18,235 bases of DNA from CAYXXN01 sp964469055 (GTDB lineage Bacteria; Acidobacteriota; Thermoanaerobaculia; Multivoradales; JAHEKO01): positions 1 to 18,235 of the forward strand of contig CAYXXN010000046.1 of NCBI GenBank assembly GCA_964469055.1, in the 5' to 3' direction. The translations under genes and the position numbers were made by a program. This document shows, one piece after another, positions 1 to 12,049 of this stretch (positions within the stretch are counted from its first letter, which is position 1; each line of letters begins with the position of its first letter). Below the pieces are notes generated by a model. It saw only the letters and a list, made by a program, of their open reading frames with translations, was not told where the DNA came from and searched no databases.

Positions 1-336
1 TCCTTCCGCGAGGCCCTCCAGAAAGAGATGGGCGACTTCGCCGACGAGGAGTACTTCCGGAGCATCTCGCCGCTCTTCCATGCGGAAAGCATCCGGCGAC
101 CCCTGCTCGTGCTCCAGGGTGCCAACGACCCGCGGGTGCTGCGGGCCGAGTCCGACGACATCGTGGCTGCCGTCCGGGCCAACGGCGTGCCCGTCGAGTA
201 CCTGGTGTTCGACGACGAGGGGCACGGGTTCGAGAAGAAGGCGAACAGGGAGCGCGGCTACGCCGCCGTTCTCGAGTTCCTCGACCGCCAGCTGCGCGCC
301 CCTCCCGGCGGGGGCGAGAGCTCCACCTCTCGCTGA
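1..336 (+). CDS. S9-family (prolyl oligopeptidase-like) serine hydrolase, C-terminal part only
   Basis: The reading frame is open from the first base of the window and ends at TGA 334-336, so this is the last 111 residues of a longer protein whose 5' end lies outside. The visible part is the end of an alpha/beta-hydrolase fold. The segment PLLVLQGANDPRV carries the expected catalytic Asp (about visible residue 43), and DDEGHGF carries the catalytic His (about residue 75), with the usual helix and strand between them. The nucleophile Ser elbow would lie upstream and is not seen. This arrangement is typical of acylaminoacyl-peptidase/prolyl oligopeptidase (S9) enzymes that cleave short peptides. 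A dienelactone hydrolase-like or esterase relative is possible. It converges on ridA with only 10 bases between the two stop codons. Confidence 0.75.
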   Translation, partial: SFREALQKEMGDFADEEYFRSISPLFHAESIRRPLLVLQGANDPRVLRAESDDIVAAVRANGVPVEYLVFDDEGHGFEKKANRERGYAAVLEFLDRQLRAPPGGGESSTSR

Positions 337-346
337 GGGTCTCGCC

Positions 347-754
347 CTACACGCCGGCGGGTAGCGCCTCCGCGCCGCCGCGGGGGATCCTCGCCACCAG
401 GTCGATCTCGAGGAGGGCGCCTTTCGGCAGCGCTGCCGCCTGCACGGTCGAGCGCGCCGGCCGGTGATCGCCCAGGAAGGCCTCGTAGACCTCGTTGATC
501 GTCGGGAAGTGCGCCAGGTTGGCGAGGTAGATCGTCGCCTTCACGATGTCGGCGGGCGTGCATCCCGCGCTCGCCAGCACGGCCCGGAGGTTGGCCAGCA
601 CCTGGCGAGCCTGGGCCTCGAACCCCTCCGCCAGTTGCCCCGTCACGGGGTCGAGACCGATCTGGCCCGAGGTGTAGAGCCAGCCGTCCGTCGACACGGC
701 CTGAGCGTAGGGTCCGATGGCCTGCGGCGCCAGCTCGGTGTGATGTCGGTTCAT
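347..754 (-). CDS. ridA: RidA/YjgF/UK114 family enamine/imine deaminase
   Basis: The 135-residue product has the usual length of RidA, which hydrolyses reactive 2-aminoacrylate and related enamines/imines from PLP enzymes to 2-ketoacids plus ammonia in the cytoplasm. Family landmarks are visible: AIGPYAQAV near residues 12-20, LYTSGQIGLDP near 26-36, and the substrate-carboxylate Arg in RPARSTVQAAALP (R101, equivalent to Arg105 of the E. coli protein), followed by LLEIDLVA with the conserved Glu (E116). The start is ATG at 754. No strong Shine-Dalgarno is visible upstream. It is transcribed divergently from lysS and converges on the S9 hydrolase fragment. The family call is firm. The exact physiological substrate cannot be read from sequence. 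Confidence 0.93.
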   Translation of the reverse strand: MNRHHTELAPQAIGPYAQAVSTDGWLYTSGQIGLDPVTGQLAEGFEAQARQVLANLRAVLASAGCTPADIVKATIYLANLAHFPTINEVYEAFLGDHRPARSTVQAAALPKGALLEIDLVARIPRGGAEALPAGV

Positions 755-815
755 CGCAGCGGGCCATGGTAGCAGGGCGCTGCCGGCGCCGGTCGCTGCT
801 GTATCGTTGCGGCCC
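755..815. promoter_or_regulatory. Divergent intergenic region between ridA and lysS
   Basis: This 61-base gap between two divergent genes is the only place near the left end where promoters for ridA (minus) and for the long plus-strand run could both sit. It contains a short inverted repeat (GGCGC-TGCCG-GCGCC, 776-790) and a TATCGT hexamer (802-807) that resembles a -10 box weakly. No convincing -35 was found on either strand. The regulatory role is inferred from gene layout, not from a clear motif. Confidence 0.35.
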
Positions 816-2308
<1,493 letters not shown>

Positions 2309-2312
<4 letters not shown>

Positions 2313-3499
2313 TCTTCGCGGGCTCGGGCCTCGACGCGCCGCTGCCGCTCCTGCTGGCCCGGCGCTACCTGCGCAGCACCCGGCGCGACGCCTTTGTGCG
2401 CTTCCTCGCCGTGACGGCAACGGCGGGGATCGCCCTGGGCGCCGCGGCCCTCGTGTTGGCGTTGGCCTTGCTGGCCGGCTTTCAGCAGGCGCTCAAGAGC
2501 GAGATTCTGGCCCGCACCCCACCGCTGGAGATCGAGCTGCCGCCGGGTGGAGATGTCGACGCCGCGGCGTCCACGGTGGCGAGCTTAGCGGCGCCTGCCC
2601 GCGTGCTCCGCGTGGTCTCCGGCCGGGGGTGGGCGGTCGGCGAGGGGCGAGTGCGGCCGGTGGAGCTCGCCGGCTACGAGGGCGAGTTGCCGCCGACCTT
2701 CCCGGGAGCGAGCGATCGGCGCCCGGGCCTCTACGTCGGCGACCGCCTGGCCGAGGCTTGGGGCCTTTCCCCCGGGGACGCCCTCGAGCTCGCCTCCAAC
2801 CGACCCGCGATGACGCCGTTCGGGCTGCAGCCGCGGTCGCGTCGCCTCTCGATGGCGGGCACGTTCGTCAGCGGTCGCACGGCCGATCTCGACGTCGTCG
2901 CCCTACCTCTCGAGGAGGCGATGAATTTGCTGGGCGAAGGGTCCCTCCGGCTGCAGGTGGCACTCGACGACCTCGACCGAGCCGTCGAGCTCGCGGGGCG
3001 CTTGCAGTCGGTGCTACCGGCCGGCAGCGACGTGCGCACTTGGCAGGACCTGAATCGCGGCCTTCTCTTCGCCCTGCGCCTCGAGAAGTCGGTGACCTTC
3101 GCCGCCATTTTCCTGATCGTGGTCGTGGCCTCGCTCTCGCTGCTCTGTGGCCTGCTGCTGCTGCTCTCGAGCAAGCGCCGGGAGGTCGGCATGCTGGCCG
3201 CCATGGGCGCCAGCCCCGGCGCCGTCCAGAGGGCCTTCCTGTGGCTGGCGACCCTGCTGGCGGGGCGCGGCCTGGCGCTGGGCGTGGCGGTGGGCGCCCT
3301 CCTGGCTTGGGCGCTGGATCGCTTCGCAGTGCTCCGGCTTCCCGAGCAGGTGTACTTTGTCAGCCACGTGCCGTTTCGGGTGGAGCCGTGGGACCTGGTG
3401 CTCGTCCTGGTGGCGAGCGCCGCGGTCGTCCTCGCCTGCGCCGCGGTCGTGGCCCGGCGGGCCGCTGCCCTAGAGCCCAGTGAGGCGCTCCAGAGATGA
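2309..3499 (+). CDS. LolC/LolE-type lipoprotein-releasing ABC permease
   Basis: This is the integral inner-membrane subunit of a LolCDE-type transporter, which extracts mature lipoproteins from the inner membrane and hands them to LolA. From GTG 2309 it is 396 residues, close to family size. There are four predicted membrane segments: about 33-58, then a periplasmic domain of roughly 200 residues (60-258), then about 262-287, 308-336 and 362-383. SSKRREVGMLAAMGASPGAV (287-305) is the cytoplasmic coupling element typical of LolC/E and MacB-like FtsX permeases. LARRYLRS at the N terminus and SHVPFRVEPWD (352-362) are also LolC/E-like. It overlaps lysS by GTGA and lolD by ATGA. Only one permease gene is present here, so it may act as a LolF-like homodimer or pair with a copy elsewhere. 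I cannot assign LolC versus LolE. Confidence 0.88.
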
Positions 3500-4173
3500 G
3501 CGTCGCCGTCGAGGTGAGCGGCCTCTGGAAGGCCTACCGCGACGGTGAGCGCCGGGTCGAGGTGCTGCGAGGCGTCGACCTGGCGGTGGCCGCCAGCGAG
3601 CTCGTGGCGATCGTCGGCCCGTCCGGGGCCGGTAAGTCGACGCTCCTCCACCTGCTCGGGGCGTTGGACGTGCCGGACGCCGGCACCATTCGCGTCGGCC
3701 ACGCGACCTTGAACGAGTTGCCGAGGACCGCGCTGGCACCCTTCCGCAACGCCACGATCGGCTTCGTGTTCCAGTTCCAGGAGCTGCTCGCCGACTTCAC
3801 CGCCTTCGAGAACGTTGTCCTGCCCGGCCGCATCGCCGGGCGTGCGATGAGGAGCTTGGCGCCGCGCGCCGAGGCCTTGCTGGAAGAGGTGGGGCTGACA
3901 GCCCGCGCGGCGCACTACCCGAGCGAGCTCTCCGGCGGCGAACGGCAGCGCGTGGCGCTGTGCCGGGCTCTCCTCCTCGAGCCGCCGCTGCTGCTCGCCG
4001 ACGAGCCCACGGGGAACCTCGATCCGGAGAGCGCCGAGCGGGTCTTCGCTCTCTTGCTCGATCTGCAGCGACGGCACGGCACGACGGCGATCGTCGTCAC
4101 CCACAACCCGGAGATCGCGGGGCGCTGTGCTAGAGTCCTGCGGCTCGACGGGGGCTATCTCCGGTCGGTGTAG
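3496..4173 (+). CDS. lolD: Lipoprotein-releasing system ATP-binding protein LolD
   Basis: This 225-residue ABC ATPase powers the adjacent LolC/E-type permease. All nucleotide-binding motifs are intact: Walker A GPSGAGKST (41-49), a Q-loop in FVFQFQELL (90-98), ABC signature LSGGERQ (145-151), Walker B LLLADEPTGNLD (165-176) with catalytic Glu170, and the switch His203 in VVTHN. FQFQELLADFTAFENV closely resembles the LolD Q-loop region (FQFHHLLPEFTALENV type), which separates LolD from the related MacB and FtsE ATPases. The ATG at 3496 overlaps the permease stop as ATGA, which implies translational coupling. The protein ends shortly after the H-loop, as is normal for LolD. MacB-type antibiotic or peptide export is the main alternative and is less likely given the permease topology. 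Confidence 0.93.
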   Translation: MSVAVEVSGLWKAYRDGERRVEVLRGVDLAVAASELVAIVGPSGAGKSTLLHLLGALDVPDAGTIRVGHATLNELPRTALAPFRNATIGFVFQFQELLADFTAFENVVLPGRIAGRAMRSLAPRAEALLEEVGLTARAAHYPSELSGGERQRVALCRALLLEPPLLLADEPTGNLDPESAERVFALLLDLQRRHGTTAIVVTHNPEIAGRCARVLRLDGGYLRSV

Positions 4174-4205
4174 CCGCGAGCCGACCCCTCCGCCTCGGCT
4201 CGGCG

Positions 4206-6668
<2,463 letters not shown>

Positions 6669-6679
6669 AATTCGAGCGG

Positions 6680-9133
6680 ATGGAGCGAATCTTGCAAAGG
6701 CCGCAGGGCCGTATGGACTCCCCTAGGCAGGTGACGGCGGCGTGGCCCTCCGCGCCGGCCATCGTGGCCCGGTGGAGCGCTATCGCCCTGCTCGGGGCCC
6801 TCGCCGTCGCCGGGCCAGCCGCGGCTCAGACCTACGAGGGGCATGCCGTGATCGGCATCACGATCGAGGGCCTCACCACCTTGAGCGAGGGCACGCTGCG
6901 CTTCTACCTGGGGCTCGACCCGCAGGCGGCCCTCGACGCTGCCTCGCTCAACGAGCGCATCCATCGCCTCTGGGAGCGTGGCCTGATCGAGGACATCCAG
7001 GTGGAGACCGAGGAGGTCGCCGGTGGCGTCGTCCTGCGGATCCGCGTACAGGAGCGACCCACCCTCTCCGCCATCGAGTACGTCGGGCTGAAACGGCTGG
7101 AGCGCACCGACATCAACGAACGCGTCTCCCGCGACCTGATCCGCGTACAGGAAGGAGACCCCCTCAACTACGCGGAGGTCTACCGGCTGAGGGCTGCCAT
7201 CGAGAGCATGTACGCCGAGAAGGGCTACCGGCTCGCCGATGCCAGCTTCCGAGTCGAGCAACAGCCGGACGCGAGCTACCGCGTCACCTTCACGGTGGAC
7301 GAGGGCGACAAGGTCCGCATCCAGGAGATCGACTTCGAGGGCAACACGGTCTTCGGCGACGCCCGCCTGCGCTTCGCGATGCGCAAGACCAAGGAGAGCG
7401 GGTTGATCACGCGGTTGCTCCGCCGCGACCTCTTCGACGAAGCCGAGTTCCAGGAGGATCTCGACAAGGTGCGCGAGATCTACCGACAGGCCGGCTACAA
7501 GAACCTCGTGATCGGCGAGCCGCAGATCGACATCGGTTCGAGCTCGGCCGGGGCGGCCGAGGCCAAGCGCCGCTTGGTGTTGACCATCCCCATCGAAGAA
7601 GGGCAGCGGTGGCGCCTGGGGGAGATCCGGATCGAGGGCAACGAGAAGTTCGACGACGACCTCCTGCTCGGCATGTTTCGTCGGCCGCGCGGCGGTTGGC
7701 TGCGCTCCAACGCCATCGACGAGGGCGTCACCGCGGTGGAGGAAGTCTACAAGAACACCGGTTACTTGTTCGCCCGCGTCGAGTCCGACCTGGTCGAACG
7801 CGATGGCGAGACGGCCGATGTCGTCATCGCGGTGGACGAGGGCGATCAGTTCAAGATCGGCAGGATCGAATTCGAGGGGAACACCCGTACCCGCGACAAG
7901 GTGATCCGGCGCGAGCTCGGCATCGCCGAGGGTCGCATCCTGTCTTCGGGGGCGCTCAAGAACAGCCTGTTGCGCATCCGCCAGCTCGAGTTCTTCAAAG
8001 TCGACGAAGAGAACCCGGTGGAGTTCGACTTCGACACCGAGGGGCAGACGGCCGACCTGTTGATCCGCGGCGAGGAGGGAGACCGCACCGAGCTGCAGTT
8101 CGGGGCCGGCTACAGCGAGCTCGACGGCTTCTTCGGGCAGCTGGCCTTCCGCACGAGGAACTTCCTCGGCCGGGGGGAGACCCTGGGCGTCAACCTCCAG
8201 AGCGGCGGGCGGCAGGATGTCTTCGACATCTCCTATACCGTGCCCTGGTTCCTCGACCGGCCGCAGAGCCTGGGGGGGCAGGTCTTCATACGCGACAGCG
8301 ACCTCGAATATCTCGGTGAGCGAGTGCAGCAGGAGACGAAGGGTGGCGTGCTGACCTACGGCCGGCGACTCGGCCTGTTCCAGAACGCCTCGCTCAGCTA
8401 CTCGCGCTTCGATTCTTTCGACACCCGGTTCCGCTTCGTGGACCATGACGCCGACCCGACGACGCCGGAAGTTCCGGGAGCGCCGCTCGAGTTCGAACGC
8501 AACGCAGCGGTGTTGCGCCTCGGCTACGATTTCGACAAACGAGACAGTCGGCTGTGGCCCACTCGCGGAATGGGCTACAACTTCGGCGTCGATTACGCGG
8601 GCGGCGTCCTCGGAGGCAACAGCGATTTCGTGCGGCCGCGGGCCAACTTCAGCCTGTTCCGGCCGGTCAGCAAGCGACCGCAGACGCTGTTCGCCGTCAA
8701 CCTCGAGGCTGGCCTGATCGAGAATACTGGCGACGGCGAGCTCTTCTACAACGACCGCTTCTACCTCGGCGGGGAGACCAGCTTGCGCGGCCACCGGGCG
8801 CGCTCGATCACGGTACGGGACGCCGCGGGCCGCATCGTCCGCGACGAGAACAGCCTGCTCGTCGGCGGCGAGCGCTCCTTGCTGGCGAACCTCGAGTATC
8901 ACGTCCTCCTGGGGGGGCCCTTCCGGCTCCTCGCCTTCGTCGACGCCGGCAACGTCTGGGCCGAGGAGCAGGGCATCGACCTGGGCGGGGTGCGGACCAC
9001 CGGCGGGTTCGAGCTGCAGGTCAACGTGCCTCTGCTCGGGGCGCCGCTGCGCTTCATCTACGCGCAGAACCTCGACGAGCTGCCCGGAGACGATTTCGAA
9101 GCATTCCGATTCAGCATCGGGCCGAGCTTCTGA
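6680..9133 (+). CDS. bamA: Outer-membrane protein assembly factor BamA (Omp85)
   Basis: This is the core of the machine that folds beta-barrel proteins into the outer membrane. From ATG 6680 it is 817 residues. A hydrophobic signal segment ending AGPAAAQ (about 32-50) predicts export. Five POTRA repeats follow (roughly 56-124, 128-207, 212-307, 313-386, 392-464), recognisable from repeated I-x-F/I-x-G-N blocks such as IDFEGNTVF, IRIEGNEKF and IEFEGNTRT. A 16-strand barrel domain (about 470-817) ends in Phe, as expected for the beta-signal. The loop 6 motif reads LRGH (702-705) instead of the usual VRGF/VRGY, keeping the key Arg. In-frame starts at ATG 6713 and GTG 6764 are alternatives. The latter would give a compact signal peptide, but none has a clear ribosome site. 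It is followed by skp, the common order in Gram-negatives. Confidence 0.93.
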   Translation: MERILQRPQGRMDSPRQVTAAWPSAPAIVARWSAIALLGALAVAGPAAAQTYEGHAVIGITIEGLTTLSEGTLRFYLGLDPQAALDAASLNERIHRLWERGLIEDIQVETEEVAGGVVLRIRVQERPTLSAIEYVGLKRLERTDINERVSRDLIRVQEGDPLNYAEVYRLRAAIESMYAEKGYRLADASFRVEQQPDASYRVTFTVDEGDKVRIQEIDFEGNTVFGDARLRFAMRKTKESGLITRLLRRDLFDEAEFQEDLDKVREIYRQAGYKNLVIGEPQIDIGSSSAGAAEAKRRLVLTIPIEEGQRWRLGEIRIEGNEKFDDDLLLGMFRRPRGGWLRSNAIDEGVTAVEEVYKNTGYLFARVESDLVERDGETADVVIAVDEGDQFKIGRIEFEGNTRTRDKVIRRELGIAEGRILSSGALKNSLLRIRQLEFFKVDEENPVEFDFDTEGQTADLLIRGEEGDRTELQFGAGYSELDGFFGQLAFRTRNFLGRGETLGVNLQSGGRQDVFDISYTVPWFLDRPQSLGGQVFIRDSDLEYLGERVQQETKGGVLTYGRRLGLFQNASLSYSRFDSFDTRFRFVDHDADPTTPEVPGAPLEFERNAAVLRLGYDFDKRDSRLWPTRGMGYNFGVDYAGGVLGGNSDFVRPRANFSLFRPVSKRPQTLFAVNLEAGLIENTGDGELFYNDRFYLGGETSLRGHRARSITVRDAAGRIVRDENSLLVGGERSLLANLEYHVLLGGPFRLLAFVDAGNVWAEEQGIDLGGVRTTGGFELQVNVPLLGAPLRFIYAQNLDELPGDDFEAFRFSIGPSF

Positions 9134-9156
9134 GCGCGATGCGGAAGCGACCATCG

Positions 9157-9164
9157 AAGGAGGA
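9157..9164 (+). promoter_or_regulatory. Strong ribosome binding site of skp
   Basis: AAGGAGGA lies six bases upstream of ATG 9171. It is one of the best Shine-Dalgarno matches in the window and fixes the skp start. It sits in the 37-base bamA-skp gap. Confidence 0.8.
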
Positions 9165-9170
9165 GAAGCC

Positions 9171-9731
9171 ATGAAGTTTTCGACCATGGCGCGTGCGCGC
9201 GCCGTGATGCTGGCGGCAGCACTCAGCGGCACGGGACTCGCCGCGACGCTGCCCGCCGCCGCTCAGACGCCCCTGCAGATCGCCGTCATCGACGTGCAGC
9301 GATTGCTGGGCGAGTCGCGGGCTGGGCAGGAGGCGCTGGAGAGGTTGCGCGCGCTCGGCCAGCAGAAACAGGGTGAGATCGAGGGCAAGCAAACCGAGAT
9401 CAGTGATCTGCGGCAACGGCTCGAGGAGGGGCGGTTGTCTTTGTCCGAGGAGCGGCAGCTCGAGCTGGAGAAGGGCCTTCAAGATCGACTCATCGAGCTA
9501 CGACGCCTGCAGGACGACGCCGAGCGAGAGCTGCAGCAAGAGAGGGCACAGGCCTTCGGGAAGATCGAGGAGCGGGTGATCCCGTTGATCGCCACCATCG
9601 CCCAGGAAAGGGGCTACACCTTGGTCTTCAACAAGTTCCAGAGCGGGCTCCTGTTTGCCGTCGACAGCGTGGACATCACCGACGAGATCCTGGAGCGTTT
9701 CGACACGGTGCCGGCGCCGGCCGGGAGCTAG
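9171..9731 (+). CDS. skp: Skp/OmpH-family periplasmic chaperone
   Basis: This 186-residue protein is predicted to hold unfolded outer-membrane proteins in the periplasm and pass them to BamA. A signal peptide is evident (positive n-region MKFSTMARARA, hydrophobic core, cleavage near LPAAAQT, residues 29-32). The segment IAVIDVQRLLGES (37-49) is the first beta-strand region of the OmpH family. A long, charged, heptad-like alpha-helical stretch (about 52-135, rich in Glu, Gln, Arg and Leu) makes the tentacle coiled coil, and the chain returns to the body with GYTLVFNKFQSGLLFAVDSVDIT (148-170, family-typical). Length is slightly above the E. coli protein. The strong Shine-Dalgarno at 9157-9164 supports the ATG. 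Position between bamA and lpxD is the classical order. Confidence 0.92.
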   Translation: MKFSTMARARAVMLAAALSGTGLAATLPAAAQTPLQIAVIDVQRLLGESRAGQEALERLRALGQQKQGEIEGKQTEISDLRQRLEEGRLSLSEERQLELEKGLQDRLIELRRLQDDAERELQQERAQAFGKIEERVIPLIATIAQERGYTLVFNKFQSGLLFAVDSVDITDEILERFDTVPAPAGS

Positions 9732-9734
9732 CTC

Positions 9735-10772
9735 TTGGCGCACCGCCTGGGGGCCCTGGCCGAACTGCTCCGTGCGGAGCTGCAGGGCGATGGCGAGCGT
9801 CAGATCCAGGCCATCCGCGCCCTGGAGACCGCCGGCCCAGCGGACCTGTCGTTCGTGGTCGGGCGCCGGCTGCGCGGCGCGGCCCAACGCTCCCGCGCCG
9901 GAGCTCTCTTGGTGGGGCCCGAGAACGTCGACCTGCCGCAGGACCGCATCATCGTGGCCGACCCCTACAGCGCGCTGGCGGATCTCCTGCCGCTGTTCGA
10001 TCCGCAACCCCAGCCGCCGCCAGGAGTCCACCCGACGGCCATCGTCGCGCCGGATGCCGTCGTCGACGCCGAGGCGAGCGTGGGTCCGTACTCGGTGATC
10101 GGCGCCGGGACGCGGATCGAGGCGCGGGTCCTCGTCCACGCGCACGTGGTCGTGGGCCGGGACTGTCTCCTCCGGGCGCGGGCGGTGCTCCACCCTGGCG
10201 TGGTGCTCTACGACGGCAGCGAAGTGGGCGAGGGGACGATCCTCCACGCTGGGGTCGTGCTCGGCAGCGATGGCTACGGATACGCCTCGGGCCCGGGCGG
10301 GCACCGCAAACTGGCGCATCTCGGCCGGGCCGTCCTCGAGGCGGACGTCGAGGTCGGGGCCAACAGCACACTCGATCGCGGCATGCTCGAAGAGACCCGT
10401 ATCGGCGCCGGCACCAAGATCGACAACCTGGTGATGGTGGCGCACAACGTCAAGGTGGGAAAGCGCTGTCTACTCGTGGCGCAGAGCGGCATTGCGGGCA
10501 GCACCAAGCTGGGCGACGGCGTCGTCCTGTCAGCCCAGTCCGGTATCATCGGCCACGTCGAGGTCGGAGACGGAGTCGTGGTGGCGACCAAGTCGGCGCT
10601 GCTGCGCGGTGCCGAAGCCGGGGAGCGCGTGGCGGGGATTCCGGCCGGCGACCTGGGCGCCTGGAAACGGCAGCAAGTCATGGTAGGGCGGCTCGCCGAG
10701 CTCGCGGAACGGGTTCGCGAGTTGGAACGCCGGATCGCGGCGCTGACCGCGGGGAAGGGCGAGAAGACGTGA
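9735..10772 (+). CDS. lpxD: UDP-3-O-acylglucosamine N-acyltransferase LpxD
   Basis: This enzyme performs the third lipid A step, adding a 3-hydroxyacyl chain from acyl-ACP to the 2-amino group of the UDP-3-O-acyl sugar. It is 345 residues, matching family length. An N-terminal uridine-binding domain (1-95) is followed by a left-handed beta-helix of hexapeptide repeats (about 98-290, e.g. AIVAPDAVVDAEASVGPYSVIG), then a C-terminal helix (310-335). The catalytic His is H237 in MVAHNVKVG, and GSDGYGYA (177-184) and the LDRGM region are diagnostic. The start is TTG 9735, three bases after the skp stop. The N terminus MAHRLGALAELL aligns with the family and no better start exists. The stop overlaps fabZ as GTGA. 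Confidence 0.95.
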   Translation: MAHRLGALAELLRAELQGDGERQIQAIRALETAGPADLSFVVGRRLRGAAQRSRAGALLVGPENVDLPQDRIIVADPYSALADLLPLFDPQPQPPPGVHPTAIVAPDAVVDAEASVGPYSVIGAGTRIEARVLVHAHVVVGRDCLLRARAVLHPGVVLYDGSEVGEGTILHAGVVLGSDGYGYASGPGGHRKLAHLGRAVLEADVEVGANSTLDRGMLEETRIGAGTKIDNLVMVAHNVKVGKRCLLVAQSGIAGSTKLGDGVVLSAQSGIIGHVEVGDGVVVATKSALLRGAEAGERVAGIPAGDLGAWKRQQVMVGRLAELAERVRELERRIAALTAGKGEKT

Positions 10773-11215
10773 CGGCTGGAGTTCAGATCGACATCCGAGG
10801 CGTCCTTGCGGTGCTCCCGCACCGCTACCCTTTCCTGCTCGTCGACCGGGTGCTCGAGCTCGAGCCGGGACGGCGGATCCTGGCGCTCAAGAACGTCACG
10901 GTCAACGAGCCCTTCTTCAACGGGCACTTCCCCGGCGATCCGGTCATGCCCGGAGTGCTCGTCGTCGAGGGCCTCGCGCAGGCCGGCGGCATCCTGCTGA
11001 TCCACGAACGCGCCGACCGCGCCTCGAAGCTGCTGCTGTTCACCGGCATCGAGCGGGCTCGCTTCCGTCGTCCCGTCGTTCCGGGAGACCAGCTGCGCTA
11101 CGAGGTGCGGGTGTTGCGCTTGCGCGAACGGCACTCCAAGCTCGAAGCGCGCGCGCTCGTGGACGGCGAGGTCGTCGCCGAAGCGGTCATCTCGTCGGCC
11201 ATGGTCGACCGCTGA
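10769..11215 (+). CDS. fabZ: 3-hydroxyacyl-ACP dehydratase FabZ
   Basis: The 148-residue single hot-dog-fold enzyme dehydrates 3-hydroxyacyl-ACP to trans-2-enoyl-ACP in fatty acid elongation. It competes with LpxA and LpxD for the same acyl-ACP pool. LPHRYPFLLVDRV (16-28) and the active-site block NGHFPGDPVMPGVLVVEGLAQ (51-71) are intact, with catalytic His53 and Glu67. The start is GTG 10769, overlapping lpxD by GTGA, so the two are probably translationally coupled. The lpxD-fabZ-lpxA order is conserved in many Gram-negatives. Fusion with lpxC, seen in some phyla, is absent here. Confidence 0.95.
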   Translation: MTAGVQIDIRGVLAVLPHRYPFLLVDRVLELEPGRRILALKNVTVNEPFFNGHFPGDPVMPGVLVVEGLAQAGGILLIHERADRASKLLLFTGIERARFRRPVVPGDQLRYEVRVLRLRERHSKLEARALVDGEVVAEAVISSAMVDR

Positions 11216-11227
11216 CGGACCGCGCAC

Positions 11228-12049
11228 GTGGGCCGCTCGATCCACCCCTCCGCGGTCATCGATCCCGCGGCCGAGCTGGCGGACGGCGTCGAGGTCGGAC
11301 CGCACGCGGTGATCGGCGCAGAGGTCGTCGTCGGTGAAGGCTGTCGGATCGACGCCGGAGCGCAGCTCCGGGGCCCCTTGGAGCTCGGCCCGGCCAACCG
11401 AGTCTCGGCTCAGGCCTGCCTCGGCTTCGATCCGCAGGACCTGAAGTACGCCGGCGAGCCGACGCGACTCGTCATCGGCGCGCGCAACGTTTTCCGTGAG
11501 TTCAGCACCGTGCACCGCGGCACCGGCAAGGGGGGCGGACGGACCACGATCGGCGACGAGAATCTGTTCATGGTTTATACGCACGTCGCCCACGACTGCG
11601 TCGTGGGAAGTCGCACGATCTTCAGCAACGGCGGCACCCTGGCCGGTCACGTGCAGGTCGACGACGACGCCGTGATCGGCGCCTACAGCGCCGTGCACCA
11701 GTTCTGCCGTGTCGGTCGCTACGCCTACATCGGCGGGTACTCGGTCATCACTCAAGACGCGCTGCCCTATGCCAAGACGGTTGGCCACAAGCCGGCGTTC
11801 TACGGTCTCAACCGGGTCGGTCTGGAGCGCAAGGGGTTCGCCCCGGACGCGATCGCACGGCTCGATCGGGCGTTGCGGATTCTCGTCCGCAGCGGACTGC
11901 ACACGCGGCAGGCCATCGACCGGCTCCGGGACGAGCTCGGCGGCCATGCAGAGGTCGACTACCTGATCGACTTCGTCGCGGCGTCCCAGCGGGGCGTCAT
12001 CAAGTCGCTCCCCGGACGGCGGGGCAGCCGAGGCGGTGGTGGCGACTGA
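11228..12049 (+). CDS. lpxA: Acyl-ACP--UDP-N-acetylglucosamine O-acyltransferase LpxA
   Basis: The first enzyme of lipid A synthesis transfers a 3-hydroxyacyl chain from ACP to the 3-position of UDP-GlcNAc or a 3-amino analogue. At 273 residues it has a hexapeptide left-handed beta-helix (about 4-185) and a C-terminal helical domain (190-258). The catalytic His is H122 in YTHVAHDC, matching E. coli His125. DPQDLKYAGEPTRLVIG (68-84) and VHRGTGKGGGRT (95-106) are family hallmarks. G170 in YIGGYS aligns with E. coli Gly173, the hydrocarbon-ruler position, which suggests a long acyl chain is accepted. The start is GTG 11228, 12 bases after fabZ. Its last 14 bases overlap the next gene. The C-terminal Gly/Arg-rich tail (262-273) is unusual and may only reflect that overlap. 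Confidence 0.95.
   Translation: MGRSIHPSAVIDPAAELADGVEVGPHAVIGAEVVVGEGCRIDAGAQLRGPLELGPANRVSAQACLGFDPQDLKYAGEPTRLVIGARNVFREFSTVHRGTGKGGGRTTIGDENLFMVYTHVAHDCVVGSRTIFSNGGTLAGHVQVDDDAVIGAYSAVHQFCRVGRYAYIGGYSVITQDALPYAKTVGHKPAFYGLNRVGLERKGFAPDAIARLDRALRILVRSGLHTRQAIDRLRDELGGHAEVDYLIDFVAASQRGVIKSLPGRRGSRGGGGD

Noticed and set aside
335..348. Short AGGG/CCCT hairpin between the first two convergent genes as a terminator
   Set aside because: The stem is only four base pairs, it overlaps both stop codons, and no T-run follows on either strand.
3496..4173. MacB- or FtsE-type ATPase instead of LolD
   Set aside because: The adjacent four-helix permease with a large periplasmic domain after helix 1 and the LolD-like FQFQELLADFTAFENV segment favour LolD.
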